Shown piece after piece: positions 10,605 through 20,778 of a DNA stretch of 64,000 nucleotides (its first letter is position 1; each line of letters opens with the position of its first letter). This DNA is from Histomonas meleagridis. Its lineage: Eukaryota > Parabasalia > Tritrichomonadida > Dientamoebidae. The translations under genes and the position numbers were made by a program. The stretch is from NCBI GenBank assembly GCA_020186115.1, contig WSYJ01000129.1:35499-99498 (forward strand). The letters are read 5' to 3'. The notes under the pieces were generated by a model. It had not been told where the DNA came from, made no database searches, and worked only from the letters and a program-made list of their open reading frames with translations.

Positions 10605-13022
10605 TTAAATATCATCTAAATCAACATCCATATCCGAATCATCTAAAAAAGAACTTTGCTGCGGTGTCATCATTACTGTTTCTATTGGAACTTCACTATT
10701 TCTGTTTCTGTTACATAAACTTCTTTCGACTTCAATTTCATCATCAATAGTAATATCATCACTTTCATCCAAAAATTTATCATCGCTATCGTCATCACTT
10801 AAAAACGCGTTTTCATCTGTTTGCTTAATTTGTTTACTACTTTCTAAATGTTCAATTTCTTCAATATATAAATCATCGTCATCATCACTTAAGAAATCAT
10901 TTTCTTCCATTCTTTGACTTGCCAAATGTTCAGCCAATGACATACACGGAGTATTTTTTCGATCATTATCACTTTCATCATCAGAATCGATCATAAAAGG
11001 ATTTTCAACATTATTATCATTACTTTCAACATTTTGTGATAATTTTCTAATTAGACTTTCAATGTCTTCATCTTCTTCATCATTTTGACCTATTTTACAT
11101 TGTTTATATATTGATGAAAGAATATTACTTTCAGCCGAATGTGTAATTACTGCTACATTTGAATCATATGTCGATACTCTAAACTTATGATACTTCAAAT
11201 TCCTTCCGAAACAACATTCCAATGCATATAATTCATTTTTTTGTAGAAATGGACTTTTCGTATCATTATTATTATCGATTACATGAATTCTTTTTTCGTT
11301 TTGTAAACATTTTAAGTTAATAACACTTAAATTATTCGGTATCGGTACATTAGATATTTTTGGATGATACAAAACAAACTTCGATAAATCAGTTGTAAGT
11401 TTGCTTTTGATATATGACTTCGTATTTTTCACCTTGTCCAAATTCTTTTCTTCGTAACCTTCAGTCATTAAAAACACTACACGACCGGCGCGTTTTCGAC
11501 CTGTTCTTCCCATTCTTTGCACAGTTTTTAAAGGGGAAGCTGAAGTATCAAAACATATAATTAAATCTACTTCGCCAATATCTAAACCTTCTTCACCTAC
11601 TGATGTTGCTACAATACAATTAATAGAACCTTTCCGAAATAATGAAACTACTTCTAATTGTGTAGCATCTGTTAATCCTTCGTTTTTTTTAGTTGTTGAT
11701 TTACCGATAAATATCGATGGCTTAACCAATGGTACATTTTCTAAATGTTTCACAATTGCATAAGCAACAGCACGAAATTGCGTAAATATTATCGATCTTG
11801 AGCTCGGATTATTCTCATAGAAATCAGATAATATTATCGAAAGTTTCGCAAGTTTCGGATGTGATATATTTTTCGCTTGTTCACTATACCGTAATAAGCT
11901 TTGGAACGCAGGACTTGTCACAAGTTTACGCTTTGATTCAGTGTCTTTACGTTTCTTCATGAAATCCTTTAGTCCTTCATTTAAATGTTCTGCGCCATAC
12001 TTCAATAGTTTTTCATATATAAATGATAAGCTATTTAAGATACCAAACAAGTCGAGAAGGAAAAATTTGTCTTTGCTGTATTCGCCCGGCTGCTTTTGGA
12101 AGTTATTCATTGACACCCACACTAATCCATGCGTAAGGTTTTGTGGATTCGAAGTACGTAATAATCCTTTTGCTTGAAGTTGTTCTGCTATTTTTGTCAT
12201 ACATTGGCCTAAGAAATTCATTAACAAAGTTTCATCGCCACCTAATGGTACTGTAACTATTTCGATGTCTGTCTTATGTTGATACTTCGCTATGTCCGGA
12301 TCATTGTCATCTTTATATATGACCTTACTGATCATCAAATTAAAGATAACTGTTTGGATCGAGTTCATGTTATTGCCGGGCGTTGCTGATAACCCAATGA
12401 CTCGAAATTGACTTGTTCGCGCTGCAACCAATCGAACAACACGTGAATATGCATAGTTACCATGCGCATGATGTGCTTCATCAAATATCAACAAAATTAT
12501 ATTCGACGGGTCTAAGCGCTTTTTTTCAATGTCATTTTGAACTATTTGTGGTGTGCAAAAAAAAACTGTGTATTCATCCCATACACTTGAGCGCCCTTTA
12601 GATGTGGAAGTTCCAATTATAGTTGTGACTTTACTTTGAGGTATATTTGTGAATGAGGTACACGCGTCAATTTGTTGGGTAACTAAATTACGCGTTGTAG
12701 CCATGAAAATTATTATCCCTTTTGGAAACCATCTGTGAAAATTCATCATAGCGACTGCAGCTATTAAAGTTTTACCAGCGCCTGTTGGTAAACATACTAA
12801 TGTGTTTTGATGGAAACATTCTTGTGAGATTTCGAATTGATAATCACGTCTAGTGACATTAGTTGGATAAAGAAAAGTTGATAACGTAGCTGGATCTGCT
12901 TCAACATAAGTATCTGATTCTCTACGATCAATTTCGGTGGGCGGGAAATTCAACGCAAGTTCCTCAGGTGAGCCATTAAGGTAATAACTTTCATGGCTCA
13001 CAATCGGTTGGTTGTTTTTCAT
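10605..13022 (-). CDS. FANCM: FANCM/Mph1-type DNA helicase-translocase
   Basis: Superfamily 2 enzyme that remodels stalled forks and D-loops in DNA repair. In 805 residues it shows Walker A PTGAGKT (79-85), the DEAH box (181-184, IFDEAHHAHGNYAY as in FANCM/Mph1/Hef), motif III LSATPGNN, a helicase-specific insert, and in the second RecA domain TQFRAVAYAIVKHL, VATSVGEEGLDIGEVDLIICFD and motif VI QRMGRTGRKRAGRV. The C-terminal 200 residues are acidic and disordered and repeat the motif FLSDDD or FLDDSD three times. There is no ERCC4 nuclease domain, as in yeast Mph1. The ATG is 33 bases from a CTAAACGG element. Nuclear function is inferred from the family. Confidence 0.93.
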   Translation of the reverse strand: MKNNQPIVSHESYYLNGSPEELALNFPPTEIDRRESDTYVEADPATLSTFLYPTNVTRRDYQFEISQECFHQNTLVCLPTGAGKTLIAAVAMMNFHRWFPKGIIIFMATTRNLVTQQIDACTSFTNIPQSKVTTIIGTSTSKGRSSVWDEYTVFFCTPQIVQNDIEKKRLDPSNIILLIFDEAHHAHGNYAYSRVVRLVAARTSQFRVIGLSATPGNNMNSIQTVIFNLMISKVIYKDDNDPDIAKYQHKTDIEIVTVPLGGDETLLMNFLGQCMTKIAEQLQAKGLLRTSNPQNLTHGLVWVSMNNFQKQPGEYSKDKFFLLDLFGILNSLSFIYEKLLKYGAEHLNEGLKDFMKKRKDTESKRKLVTSPAFQSLLRYSEQAKNISHPKLAKLSIILSDFYENNPSSRSIIFTQFRAVAYAIVKHLENVPLVKPSIFIGKSTTKKNEGLTDATQLEVVSLFRKGSINCIVATSVGEEGLDIGEVDLIICFDTSASPLKTVQRMGRTGRKRAGRVVFLMTEGYEEKNLDKVKNTKSYIKSKLTTDLSKFVLYHPKISNVPIPNNLSVINLKCLQNEKRIHVIDNNNDTKSPFLQKNELYALECCFGRNLKYHKFRVSTYDSNVAVITHSAESNILSSIYKQCKIGQNDEEDEDIESLIRKLSQNVESNDNNVENPFMIDSDDESDNDRKNTPCMSLAEHLASQRMEENDFLSDDDDDLYIEEIEHLESSKQIKQTDENAFLSDDDSDDKFLDESDDITIDDEIEVERSLCNRNRNSEVPIETVMMTPQQSSFLDDSDMDVDLDDI

Positions 13023-13054
13023 TTGAACCCAAAGGATCTTCCCCTTACTGGCGA

Positions 13055-13062
13055 CCGTTTAG
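13055..13062 (-). promoter_or_regulatory. CTAAACGG (CCGTTTAG) element of the FANCM gene
   Basis: Lies 33 bases before the FANCM ATG, in the AACGG orientation on the gene strand. Confidence 0.45.
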
Positions 13063-13125
13063 TTATTGACGAAAATTTTCTTTTTGAATTCAAAATGACA
13101 TTTTAAATTTTGTCTTTTTATTTAT

Positions 13126-13530
13126 TTATTTACATTGAAAACGATTTAAAAGATTATTAATGTGTGGCTCAATGGCTTCTTTTGTTGTCGTTTCTTTTTG
13201 TTCTTCAAGTTCTGAGAGTGTATAAACATAATTATGGTTTTCATAATCATTTGGAAATCGTGGAATAACTGAAAGTGTCGGCTTACGATTTACAGGTTCA
13301 TAATAATGGAATGCAAACATTACGGGTTGAAGTGATTCAGTTTCTCGAATGGATTGAGCGATTTGATCTGCAAGGATATACATGTCAGAGAAATTGGACT
13401 TGGATTCATCATATTCAATCTTAATGTATCCTATTTTGGTAATGGCATTGATCCAAGAAACATTGAACCCGGAAAGACAGAAGTTCCGAACGATTGATAC
13501 CATAAAAAAATTGACTGAAATTTTTAACAT
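13126..13530 (-). CDS. Unknown small protein, head to head with ferredoxin
   Basis: A 134-residue protein (125 if the second Met at 13503 is used) that I do not recognise. It has a hydrophobic N-terminal strand region (ISVNFFMVSIVRNF), a charged middle and the phrase HYYEPVNRKPTLSVIPRF, then a Glu-rich helix near the end. No signal peptide cleavage site or membrane segment is convincing. Codon use is like the housekeeping neighbours. Only 27 bases separate its first ATG from that of the divergent ferredoxin gene, so the two share one promoter or overlap in their 5' ends; the second Met would give 54 bases. Confidence 0.6.
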   Translation of the reverse strand: MLKISVNFFMVSIVRNFCLSGFNVSWINAITKIGYIKIEYDESKSNFSDMYILADQIAQSIRETESLQPVMFAFHYYEPVNRKPTLSVIPRFPNDYENHNYVYTLSELEEQKETTTKEAIEPHINNLLNRFQCK

Positions 13531-13557
13531 AAACTGTGAATCAAAAGCAGATCACAA

Positions 13558-13902
13558 ATGTTATCCGCGTTTAAGAGAAGTCTTGTAAATATTAAATTCA
13601 TCGGGAAAGATGTTGACAAAGTTGTCCAAGGTGCAGTTGGCGAAAGCTTATTACATGTCGCCGAAAAAAATGGAATTAAAATTCCATGTGCTTGTGAAGG
13701 ATCTTGTGCTTGCGGAACTTGTCACGTTTATGTCACAAAAGGAATGGATCTTTTAAACGAAATTTCTGATAAAGAAAATGATACACTTGATTTTGCTGTA
13801 GACGTACACGATGACTCAAGGTTATCATGTACAGCTAGAATTGTTGCTGAAGATGGGGAAATAGAAGCTAAAATTCCTATGCATTCAAGGAATGTCATTT
13901 GA
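13558..13902 (+). CDS. [2Fe-2S] ferredoxin, adrenodoxin type, likely hydrogenosomal
   Basis: Electron carrier of 114 residues. Iron-sulfur ligands are Cys46, Cys52, Cys55 and Cys91 in the adrenodoxin pattern C-x5-C-x2-C...C; Cys44 and Cys50 are extra. The first eight residues (MLSAFKRS) look like the very short hydrogenosomal presequences of trichomonads: Met-Leu-Ser start, one aromatic and basic residues before the cut. In hydrogenosomes such ferredoxins pass electrons from pyruvate:ferredoxin oxidoreductase to hydrogenase, or serve Fe-S cluster assembly; this mitochondrial-like form fits the second role equally well. Localisation is inferred. Confidence 0.93.
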   Translation: MLSAFKRSLVNIKFIGKDVDKVVQGAVGESLLHVAEKNGIKIPCACEGSCACGTCHVYVTKGMDLLNEISDKENDTLDFAVDVHDDSRLSCTARIVAEDGEIEAKIPMHSRNVI

Positions 13903-14077
13903 AATTAAAATTAATTCATTGATAACGTCTTTTTTTCGGTAAGTTTAAGGGACTTGTTCCGCGGAAAGTTGTGTTTAACCTTTCGATTTTTGCTTTTTGC
14001 TTTTTGGGATGAGCGAAAATGAAAAATGTTTCTGATGACGATAGAAAACTGACAAAAGATTTTACAAAAAAAAACTT

Positions 14078-15019
14078 ATGGCGGGAATCGTTGCTCTTTC
14101 GATTGGAGACGAAGGAGAATATTTTACATTTGCTTTCGAGCACGGATATGAGGTATACTCTTTCACTCCTTTACAAAAAAAATATAAGAAAGATTTTATA
14201 AATTTTAATATTATTTGTATTTCAACAAGTTCAGAAGGAAATCAAACAGCATTTGCTGTAAAACCTCTTTTGTCAGCATCCATGCAGTATAAAGTATTTT
14301 TATGGAATAATTTTTTTGGTGAATCAGAATGTGAACTTAATTTTGATGAACCTGTTTGTTCAGTATGTATTAGAAAACATATACTCATAATTATTCTTTC
14401 TAATTCTATTTGTTTATATGATATTTCTCAAAAAGCAATTCAATTTGAACAATTAACATCTACTAACACAGATGGAGCAGGAGAAGTCACGTTCTTTGAT
14501 GAAAAATCAAAGATTGCTATATGTGGTTTAACTCCAGGTACAATTCAAATTTTTTCACAAGATGAAAATTCAAGACCAATTTTCATTCAAGCACATCAAC
14601 ACCCAATCTCTTTTATAAGGTTTAGCCCAGACACAACACTTGTTGCAACAGCAAGTCAAAAAGCAACATTAATAAGAATATTCGATACTGCAAATGGAAT
14701 AATGATTAGTGTGTTTAGAAGAGGATCATTTCCTTCAAGAATTATGGCACTTGCATTTTCACCCTCGAACAAATGGCTTGTCGCAATAAGTGATAAAGGT
14801 ACAGTTCATCTATTTAATGCTTTCGAAAGATGTACTAATGAAGAATCACCACCAAAGGCAATTTCTAAATTGAATATTAACAGTATGAAATGCGCTGACT
14901 TGGTTTTTTTGGAAGAAAATTTGTTCATTATTGTATCATCATCAGGAATTGTTTCTAAGGTAGAAATAGAGAGTAACTCAATGAGGATTAGCTCTCAAGT
15001 TTTGGCATTTGCAAAATGA
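14078..15019 (+). CDS. PROPPIN beta-propeller (Atg18/WIPI)
   Basis: A seven-bladed WD40 protein of 313 residues that binds PI3P and PI(3,5)P2 in autophagy and endosomal traffic. The defining FRRG motif is at about residues 212-215, followed by the blade SRIMALAFSPSNKWLVAISDKGTVHLFNA; the HPISFIRFSPDTTLVATASQKATLIRIFD blade precedes it. Length is at the short end for the family, with short loops and no long blade 6 loop. The ATG follows a run of nine A residues, and another Met-rich frame (MKNVSDDDRKL) lies just upstream in a different frame. A one-base change in that run would extend the N-terminus, but the propeller as read starts normally. Confidence 0.9.
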   Translation: MAGIVALSIGDEGEYFTFAFEHGYEVYSFTPLQKKYKKDFINFNIICISTSSEGNQTAFAVKPLLSASMQYKVFLWNNFFGESECELNFDEPVCSVCIRKHILIIILSNSICLYDISQKAIQFEQLTSTNTDGAGEVTFFDEKSKIAICGLTPGTIQIFSQDENSRPIFIQAHQHPISFIRFSPDTTLVATASQKATLIRIFDTANGIMISVFRRGSFPSRIMALAFSPSNKWLVAISDKGTVHLFNAFERCTNEESPPKAISKLNINSMKCADLVFLEENLFIIVSSSGIVSKVEIESNSMRISSQVLAFAK

Positions 15020-15400
15020 ATTAACTTTATTTGTAAATTATGTGTTTTGATAAAATTTTATTAAATTAAATTAAATTTAAAAAGTGAATATTCAAATGTT
15101 TACTTATTAAAACTTAACAAAGTTTAACAATTGTTTAACATCACCTTTTATTGTGAATTACTTATTTCATCCTTTTCATTGTGCTCTAGCAAAACATAAA
15201 ATTTCCAAAGGAATCATTAAAATTTGTATTCTTTTTTTGATTTCATTTGTTTTAAGAATAAATTTTTTTTTCTAAACACCACGCATAACATCAAACAAAA
15301 AAATATTATCTTTTTTTGAATTTTTTATTTTTTGCAAATTGTTTTACATTATTTGATAATTCAAAATGTTGCATTTTGTTTAACAAACTTATCAATAGAG
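15020..15400. other. AT-rich intergenic region
   Basis: Poly-T and poly-A rich; no gene, RNA or clear repeat seen. Confidence 0.5.
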
Positions 15401-15419
15401 TCATTCATTATCCATTAGG

Positions 15420-16330
15420 AAAGCCATATAACATATAAACTTCCATCTTCAAGAACAGCTATTGAAAGCCAATCAAGTTATTCATGTAACAGAAACGATC
15501 TATATTGGTACAACATCGGATGTCATAACAATTGAAGCAAACATTTTCATCATATTCCAGGCTCAAATATATTTATTATTTTGTCGAAACTGATCCGACG
15601 AGTTTAAAAAATATTTTTACAGATATTTCTACTTCATTATACAAAAGAAACTTATATTGGTATAACATTTGGCGGCCTAAATGTAACTATAAGAGCGATG
15701 CCAAATGCAAGTGTTTCATCAACACATTCATTCACTAAAAAGAATACATTTACTAAATCAAATAAATTTATAATTACTAATAAATTTACTTATATATACT
15801 AATATATTTACTTATAATTACTAATAAATTTCTCAATCAAATAAATTTATAATTACTAAAGCAAATACATTTACAGAATAAAAATCTTTTGCATTTTCAT
15901 TGGAATCACTATTACTTTAACATATACAAAAACATTAACGCAAACATTGATATTTCTTTACGGCATTCATTTATTATGATTATTTGATCGTTATTTATTT
16001 GATATATTATATTCATTCTATTATATATCAAAATGAAATTATCAACAGTTCTAAGCGTGGAAGAGATTATGTCAATCAGCTCTTTCTTTGAGTTTGTTTC
16101 ATATTTCTCAATCTTCTATGAGTTTCCAATTTTTGGATTGGAACTCTCCAAAACGAATTTGTTCAACAAAACCAAACGAAACATTGATTAAAAATGTATT
16201 ATTATTCTTAGAAAAAAATTTTAATTTTTTATGCTTATTAACAAATTTTGTTCTTAAAACACATAGCGATTTATACAAAACATTTTATTTCACTCTTTGA
16301 TATCATTTATAAATTTTCAACATCATTTAA
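15420..16330 (+). pseudogene. Decayed BspA-like gene, C-terminal part
   Basis: Short fragments in shifting frames match the parts after the leucine-rich repeats of the intact gene at 16379-18370. They include a stretch like 'SLKNIFTDIS' (15600-15640), then THSFTKKNTFTKSNKF-like Thr/Ser/Asn repeats (about 15725-15870, nucleotide-level decay to ACTAATAAATTTAC), and Thr-rich pieces near 15920-15960. Many stops and frame changes. It lies on the opposite strand to the intact gene, tail to tail, which suggests an inverted duplication followed by decay. Confidence 0.5.
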
Positions 16331-16378
16331 TTTAATGATATACGTCATTGGAAAACAATAAATTTCCATTTAATTTGT

Positions 16379-18370
16379 TTAAATATGTCTAAATTTCTTT
16401 TCTTTGAAATCAACTGCGAATGGATCTTCTTCAATTTTCGAGATATCTATTGATAAGTTATTCATTGAAATATCAAAGTTATCATTATCAACATTTCCTT
16501 CTTTCATACTTTCTGTTTCATTCCTTCGTTTTTTATGAATAATTAATATTATAGATATTATAACAATGATAATTACTACTACACAAACGCAAGCGATAAT
16601 TATAATAATTTGTTTGTTATTCATATTGTTATTATTGTCATTCATTTCATTTTGTTTTATAATCGTATAAAAACCTGTATAATATGAAATGTATGAAGAA
16701 TATTCAATAATTATATATTCATAATAGATAAATAATGTTTTAACATAATAATACGAAGAATTAATGAACGAAAGAGAAATAGTATTTGTAGTCACAGTTT
16801 TGGGGATAATTGTTTGCGTAATGGATTGCGTAATGAATAATGTATGAACAAAAGACGCATCAGATTGCAGTGACTGTGTAAATGTATTTGAATTTGTAAA
16901 AGCATTAAAATTAGAAAATGTTAATGTTTGTGTATACGTGTTAGAAAACGTGTTTGTCTTAGTAAATGTGTTTGATTCTGAATATGAATTAGAATTAGAA
17001 AATGTATTACTCTGAGAATATGTGTTCGATTGTGAAAATGTATTTGATTCAGTAAATGTATTCGATTGTGAAAATGTATTTGACTTAGTAAATGTACTCG
17101 ATTGCGAAAATGTATTTGACTTAGTAAATGTACTCGATTGTGTGAATGTGTGCGTTGGCCAGGGATATTGATCGCATCCTTCGATCGATGAACCTTTCGA
17201 TACGGAAAGAGATCCAAACGTTTCATCCTCATACAAATCTGATGTCATAACATATTGCGCTGGAACATCTGAAAATGCATTTGAACTTATATCTGTTGGC
17301 GATTTATTGCCTGTGAAATAAATACATTTTAACTTGGTACAAAATTGAAATGCATAATCTCCAATTGATGCAACATTTTCACCAATTTTAAACGTTTCTA
17401 AAACAACACAACGTGAAAATGCATAATCTCCTATTGTTGCAACATTTTCACCAATTTTATTCGTTACTAAATAAATACAATAAAAAAATGCATTATCTCC
17501 AATTGTTGTTACATTTTCGCTAATTTTTACTGTTTCTAATTTCCTACAATATGCAAATGCATTACTTCCGATTGATGTAATTGAATTTGGTATTATGAAA
17601 TTTACGAATGATTCGCATTCATAAAATACATAACTTTCAATTGTTGTAACTAAATTTGGAAATGTAAAATCAGTTAATGCTGTACAACCACTAAATGCAA
17701 AACTTCCAATTGATGTAACTGTATTTGGTATTGAAATACTTACTAATGATGCACATTGATAAAATAGAGAACTTGCAATTGAAGTAATCGAATTTGGCAT
17801 TGTAATATTAACCATTGATGCACACGAAGAAAATGCATAACTTCCGATTGATGTAACTGAATCACTAATAATGGCTGATTTAAGTAAAGGCCATTCCTCA
17901 AAAGCATAATCATCGATTTCTTCAACACCATTTTCAATAATAAGATAATGTGCTTGAGATCTATATGTATTTCTTTCAGAATATTCACTTAAAGATGAAA
18001 TAGTGAGCGTTTTAGTTGATGAATCAAACGCTTCAAAAGATTTCATAAAAAAGAGAAAAAACAAAAGCAGAAAAATTTTGTTTTTAAAGTTTTCTTTTTT
18101 GTAATTCTTTCGCTTTAGTAAATTTAAATTAACCAAAATAACTTTTAGCAAATAATAAAAACATGAAAATATATATATCGTAAAACAGGGGTGTAAAATG
18201 ATATTATGTAATGCATTAATAATGTAATTATTATCGATAAAATTTCGTATTGTTAGAATAGATATTTTGGACAAAAAAATTTGTTCAATGTAATTATGGT
18301 TTGAAGAATTGTGATAAAATAGATGAAAATAATTAGATAAAAAGTGAGTATTAATGTTTTGTTTTACCAT
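16379..18370 (-). CDS. BspA-like leucine-rich-repeat surface protein with Thr/Ser stalk and TM
   Basis: Trichomonad surface protein family thought to bind host or bacterial ligands. From the first ATG (18370) there are 663 residues. About 120-370 are LRR_5 repeats of the form 'ITSIGSYAFSSCASMVNITMP'. About 380-500 are a stalk of hexapeptides such as TFTKSN and TFSQSN. A single membrane helix follows (QIIIIIACVCVVVIIIVIISIILII) and then a 45-residue cytoplasmic tail containing DPFAVDF, a possible sorting signal. Oddity: a signal-peptide-like core (KIFLLLFFLFF) sits just before the Met of MKSFEAFD, with no Met close enough upstream, so the true start is uncertain; an upstream intron, a lost start or use of the distant ATG are possible. 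The stop lies in TAAA. Confidence 0.8.
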   Translation of the reverse strand: MVKQNINTHFLSNYFHLFYHNSSNHNYIEQIFLSKISILTIRNFIDNNYIINALHNIILHPCFTIYIFSCFYYLLKVILVNLNLLKRKNYKKENFKNKIFLLLFFLFFMKSFEAFDSSTKTLTISSLSEYSERNTYRSQAHYLIIENGVEEIDDYAFEEWPLLKSAIISDSVTSIGSYAFSSCASMVNITMPNSITSIASSLFYQCASLVSISIPNTVTSIGSFAFSGCTALTDFTFPNLVTTIESYVFYECESFVNFIIPNSITSIGSNAFAYCRKLETVKISENVTTIGDNAFFYCIYLVTNKIGENVATIGDYAFSRCVVLETFKIGENVASIGDYAFQFCTKLKCIYFTGNKSPTDISSNAFSDVPAQYVMTSDLYEDETFGSLSVSKGSSIEGCDQYPWPTHTFTQSSTFTKSNTFSQSSTFTKSNTFSQSNTFTESNTFSQSNTYSQSNTFSNSNSYSESNTFTKTNTFSNTYTQTLTFSNFNAFTNSNTFTQSLQSDASFVHTLFITQSITQTIIPKTVTTNTISLSFINSSYYYVKTLFIYYEYIIIEYSSYISYYTGFYTIIKQNEMNDNNNNMNNKQIIIIIACVCVVVIIIVIISIILIIHKKRRNETESMKEGNVDNDNFDISMNNLSIDISKIEEDPFAVDFKEKKFRHI
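16920..17150 (-). repeat. Degenerate 18-base repeat encoding (T-F-x-x-S-N)n
   Basis: Tandem copies of a unit like AAATACATTTACTAAGTC encode the hexapeptide stalk of the BspA-like protein. Adjacent units are nearly identical (positions 17040-17140), which points to recent slippage or unequal exchange. Confidence 0.7.
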
Positions 18371-18406
18371 TTCCGAAAATTTTTGAGTGACGTTCAAAAC
18401 TGTCAA

Positions 18407-19675
18407 CTCAAAGCTTTGAAATCAAATCTAATAGAATTTATCAATGCTTTACATAGATAAACATGTCACTTCATAAACCAGAAATTTTCAAAAAGTTAAT
18501 CATAAAATAAGTTTTTCCCAACTTAACACATTCTGCTTTGAACTGTTTATCCAAAAAATGACATTGTCACTTTTCCCTCTCAGAAAAAAATATGCAAGAA
18601 ATCACCATGATTTACATCAGGTTCATTTTTTCTCATGTTTATTTTGTGAATAAAAAGGCCCAGAAAAGTATTCTTACTGTGGCTGCTATTTATTCTTGGT
18701 TCATTACTGCTATTCAAATTGAATTTAATTAATCTCTTCGAATTAACAGCATCTTTAGCTTTTGTTCTGTCTTTACGAATTTAACTTTTCTAATGATAAA
18801 AGAAATATTTTCGAGATTTAATATTGTGTTCACCATTGTGATTTGTTATAAATTTCAAAAGATTACACCAATAACCGTAGTCAAAAGAAGTGATTGCGCT
18901 TAATCACACAAGTTTTGAGGAATCAAAAGCACGTTTATTTTTTCTTGACGGTTTGACTTGAAGACATGATAAATAACATTATCATTACAAGTGTTTCTTC
19001 TTTCATTTTTTTCGATAAATTCATTTGTTTTATCTGAATAATTAATACAACATGCAATGAAAATACATTAACTGTAATTGAACTTGGTATTTTGTTTGTT
19101 TTAGAAGTAATATATCTTGAATATAACAAATGATTGTTGAATAATTTCTGTAGTGTGTAATTTATTTATAATTGTTAATGAATCCATATATGATTGTGAA
19201 TCTTCATTTCATTTTTTATCCACTAAAATATAATGTTATCCCTCTAAATATTTGTATATCCTTCATTGATATTTATTTATATATTTTTTTTTTTTATTTG
19301 AGGAATGTGATAAAAAAAGGAAGAACTTGAATGTAATTTATATAAATTATATGGATAAGAGAGGTAATAATTGAATCACCCTCAGTAAGCATCAAGAAAA
19401 AAACTTATATAGAAAATTATTCCTAGTGAATAAAGGAGAATTTTTGATATTTTAAACCACAAACACAGAATTGAAAAATAAAATTATTAATGATATATAT
19501 TTTATAAATTTAGAGACTAATGTGAAATTTTTTCCAGAAACTGCCAGTTTTTTAACTACTCAAAATTTGGGCCGCCCCATTATCGCATACCACAACCGTC
19601 CATTTAACAGCCCTTTCAATTTTGGCTCCGATAGAAAATTTGTAATCTTCAAGCCGTCGAGACGAAACAAACAAA
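18407..19675. other. Long AT-rich intergenic region
   Basis: About 1.3 kb without a convincing gene. It holds TTGTCACTTTTCC near 18561 and a minus-strand open stretch at 18935-19129 with a phrase (NKIPSSITVNVF) that resembles one LRR_5 unit, perhaps a BspA relic. AACCGTC and CCGTCG lie at 19595-19660, close to the next ATG. Confidence 0.45.
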
Positions 19676-20344
19676 ATGCAGCTGCATGTCCACGTAGTCG
19701 AAGCATCAAACATAACAAAGGTGGATTTTTTAAATGCTTCTGATCTATATATGACAATACAGCTCTCAACGAGTTCAGCAATTCAGCAAACAAATGTTAT
19801 TTTAAATACCCAAAGCCCAATTTGGAATCAAATATTCCACTTTGGCATTATAGATCAAGGCAATACCGTAATGAGAGCTATCGTTAAAAACAGAGTACCT
19901 TATTCAGATGAAGACCGACCGATTGCCATATTACATATTCCTCTTGGCGATTTAGCACTTTTCGAAATAAGAGACAAGTGGTATGATCTTCAGCCTCTTG
20001 TTGATTCTAACAATGGAGGGTCAGTACACATAATTTTACAAATTGCACCTGCTGCTCATCCTGCTTTTCAACCACAAATGATCAATTTCCCACCAAGGCA
20101 GTTCATGCCCAACATGGATTCAGCTCCAAATCATTATTCATCCATGGGACCTCAACAATTCGGTCAGAGGCCTGCACAAATTGGGCAAAGACCAATGGCA
20201 AATTCTTATGTTTTTATGGTACCACAAACTCTTCCAAGAGTCAATCAACAACCAACATTTGCATCACAACCTTATTGGAGCCAACTCCCAATGAACTCAA
20301 TTTTCCAAAATGCCCCTGGGGTGTTCCCTCCAAATAGAAACTAA
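19676..20344 (+). CDS. C2-domain protein with Pro/Gln/Met-rich tail
   Basis: A 222-residue protein. Residues 1-125 form a C2 domain: beta strand MQLHVHVVEASNI, then the strand-loop ASDLYMTIQL, the WNQIFHF strand typical of C2 (TQSPIWNQIFHF), and RPIAILHIPLGDL. C2 domains bind membranes, often with calcium. The calcium loops are weak (VDFLNASDLY in loop 1, few Asp in loop 3), so binding may be calcium-independent. The tail is low-complexity, with QFGQRPAQIGQRP and several PQ pairs, as in many trichomonad C2 proteins. Role unknown, perhaps membrane traffic. Confidence 0.85.
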   Translation: MQLHVHVVEASNITKVDFLNASDLYMTIQLSTSSAIQQTNVILNTQSPIWNQIFHFGIIDQGNTVMRAIVKNRVPYSDEDRPIAILHIPLGDLALFEIRDKWYDLQPLVDSNNGGSVHIILQIAPAAHPAFQPQMINFPPRQFMPNMDSAPNHYSSMGPQQFGQRPAQIGQRPMANSYVFMVPQTLPRVNQQPTFASQPYWSQLPMNSIFQNAPGVFPPNRN

Positions 20345-20778
20345 GCAAATTATTCAAATTGTTAATAAATGTTTTTGCAATCATTTTTTTACATTTTTCT
20401 TCGATCTTTGTTTGGTAAAATTTTGTTTAACTCCATTGTACAGGGAATTCTAGTGGTAATTTTTCATTTTAAATTTAATTTCAATATAATATTAGATAAA
20501 TGAATATTTTTGTCATGAATTAAACAGCTGATATTATTTAAAACCTTATAACGTGCTGTAAAAGTCATGACAAGCCCTACTTTATTTTAATTTAAGCTTA
20601 AAGATAATTTGTAACTCTCATGCAATACAAGATGAAACAGTTTTTTACACCGTAAAATTATCAAAAAGTTATAGTATGAAAAGTGATTGCAGTTAATAGA
20701 AACCGCTGAAGAAATCAATGTTTTACTTTTCTTTTCATTTAAATGAGTTAATGTTAAGTCACTTTTGACAAAAACAGA
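20345..20778. other. Intergenic region
   Basis: No gene seen. Ends with AAGTCACTTTTGACA (20757-20770), a close relative of the TCACTTTTTGA boxes, eight bases before the next ATG. Confidence 0.5.

Noticed and set aside
16920-17150. Regular repeats that could be mistaken for a CRISPR array
   Set aside because: They are in-frame coding repeats of a surface-protein stalk without unique spacers, in a eukaryote.
19471-19793. Open frames overlapping the start of the C2 gene on both strands
   Set aside because: No family resemblance and they overlap the promoter and 5' end of a solid gene.
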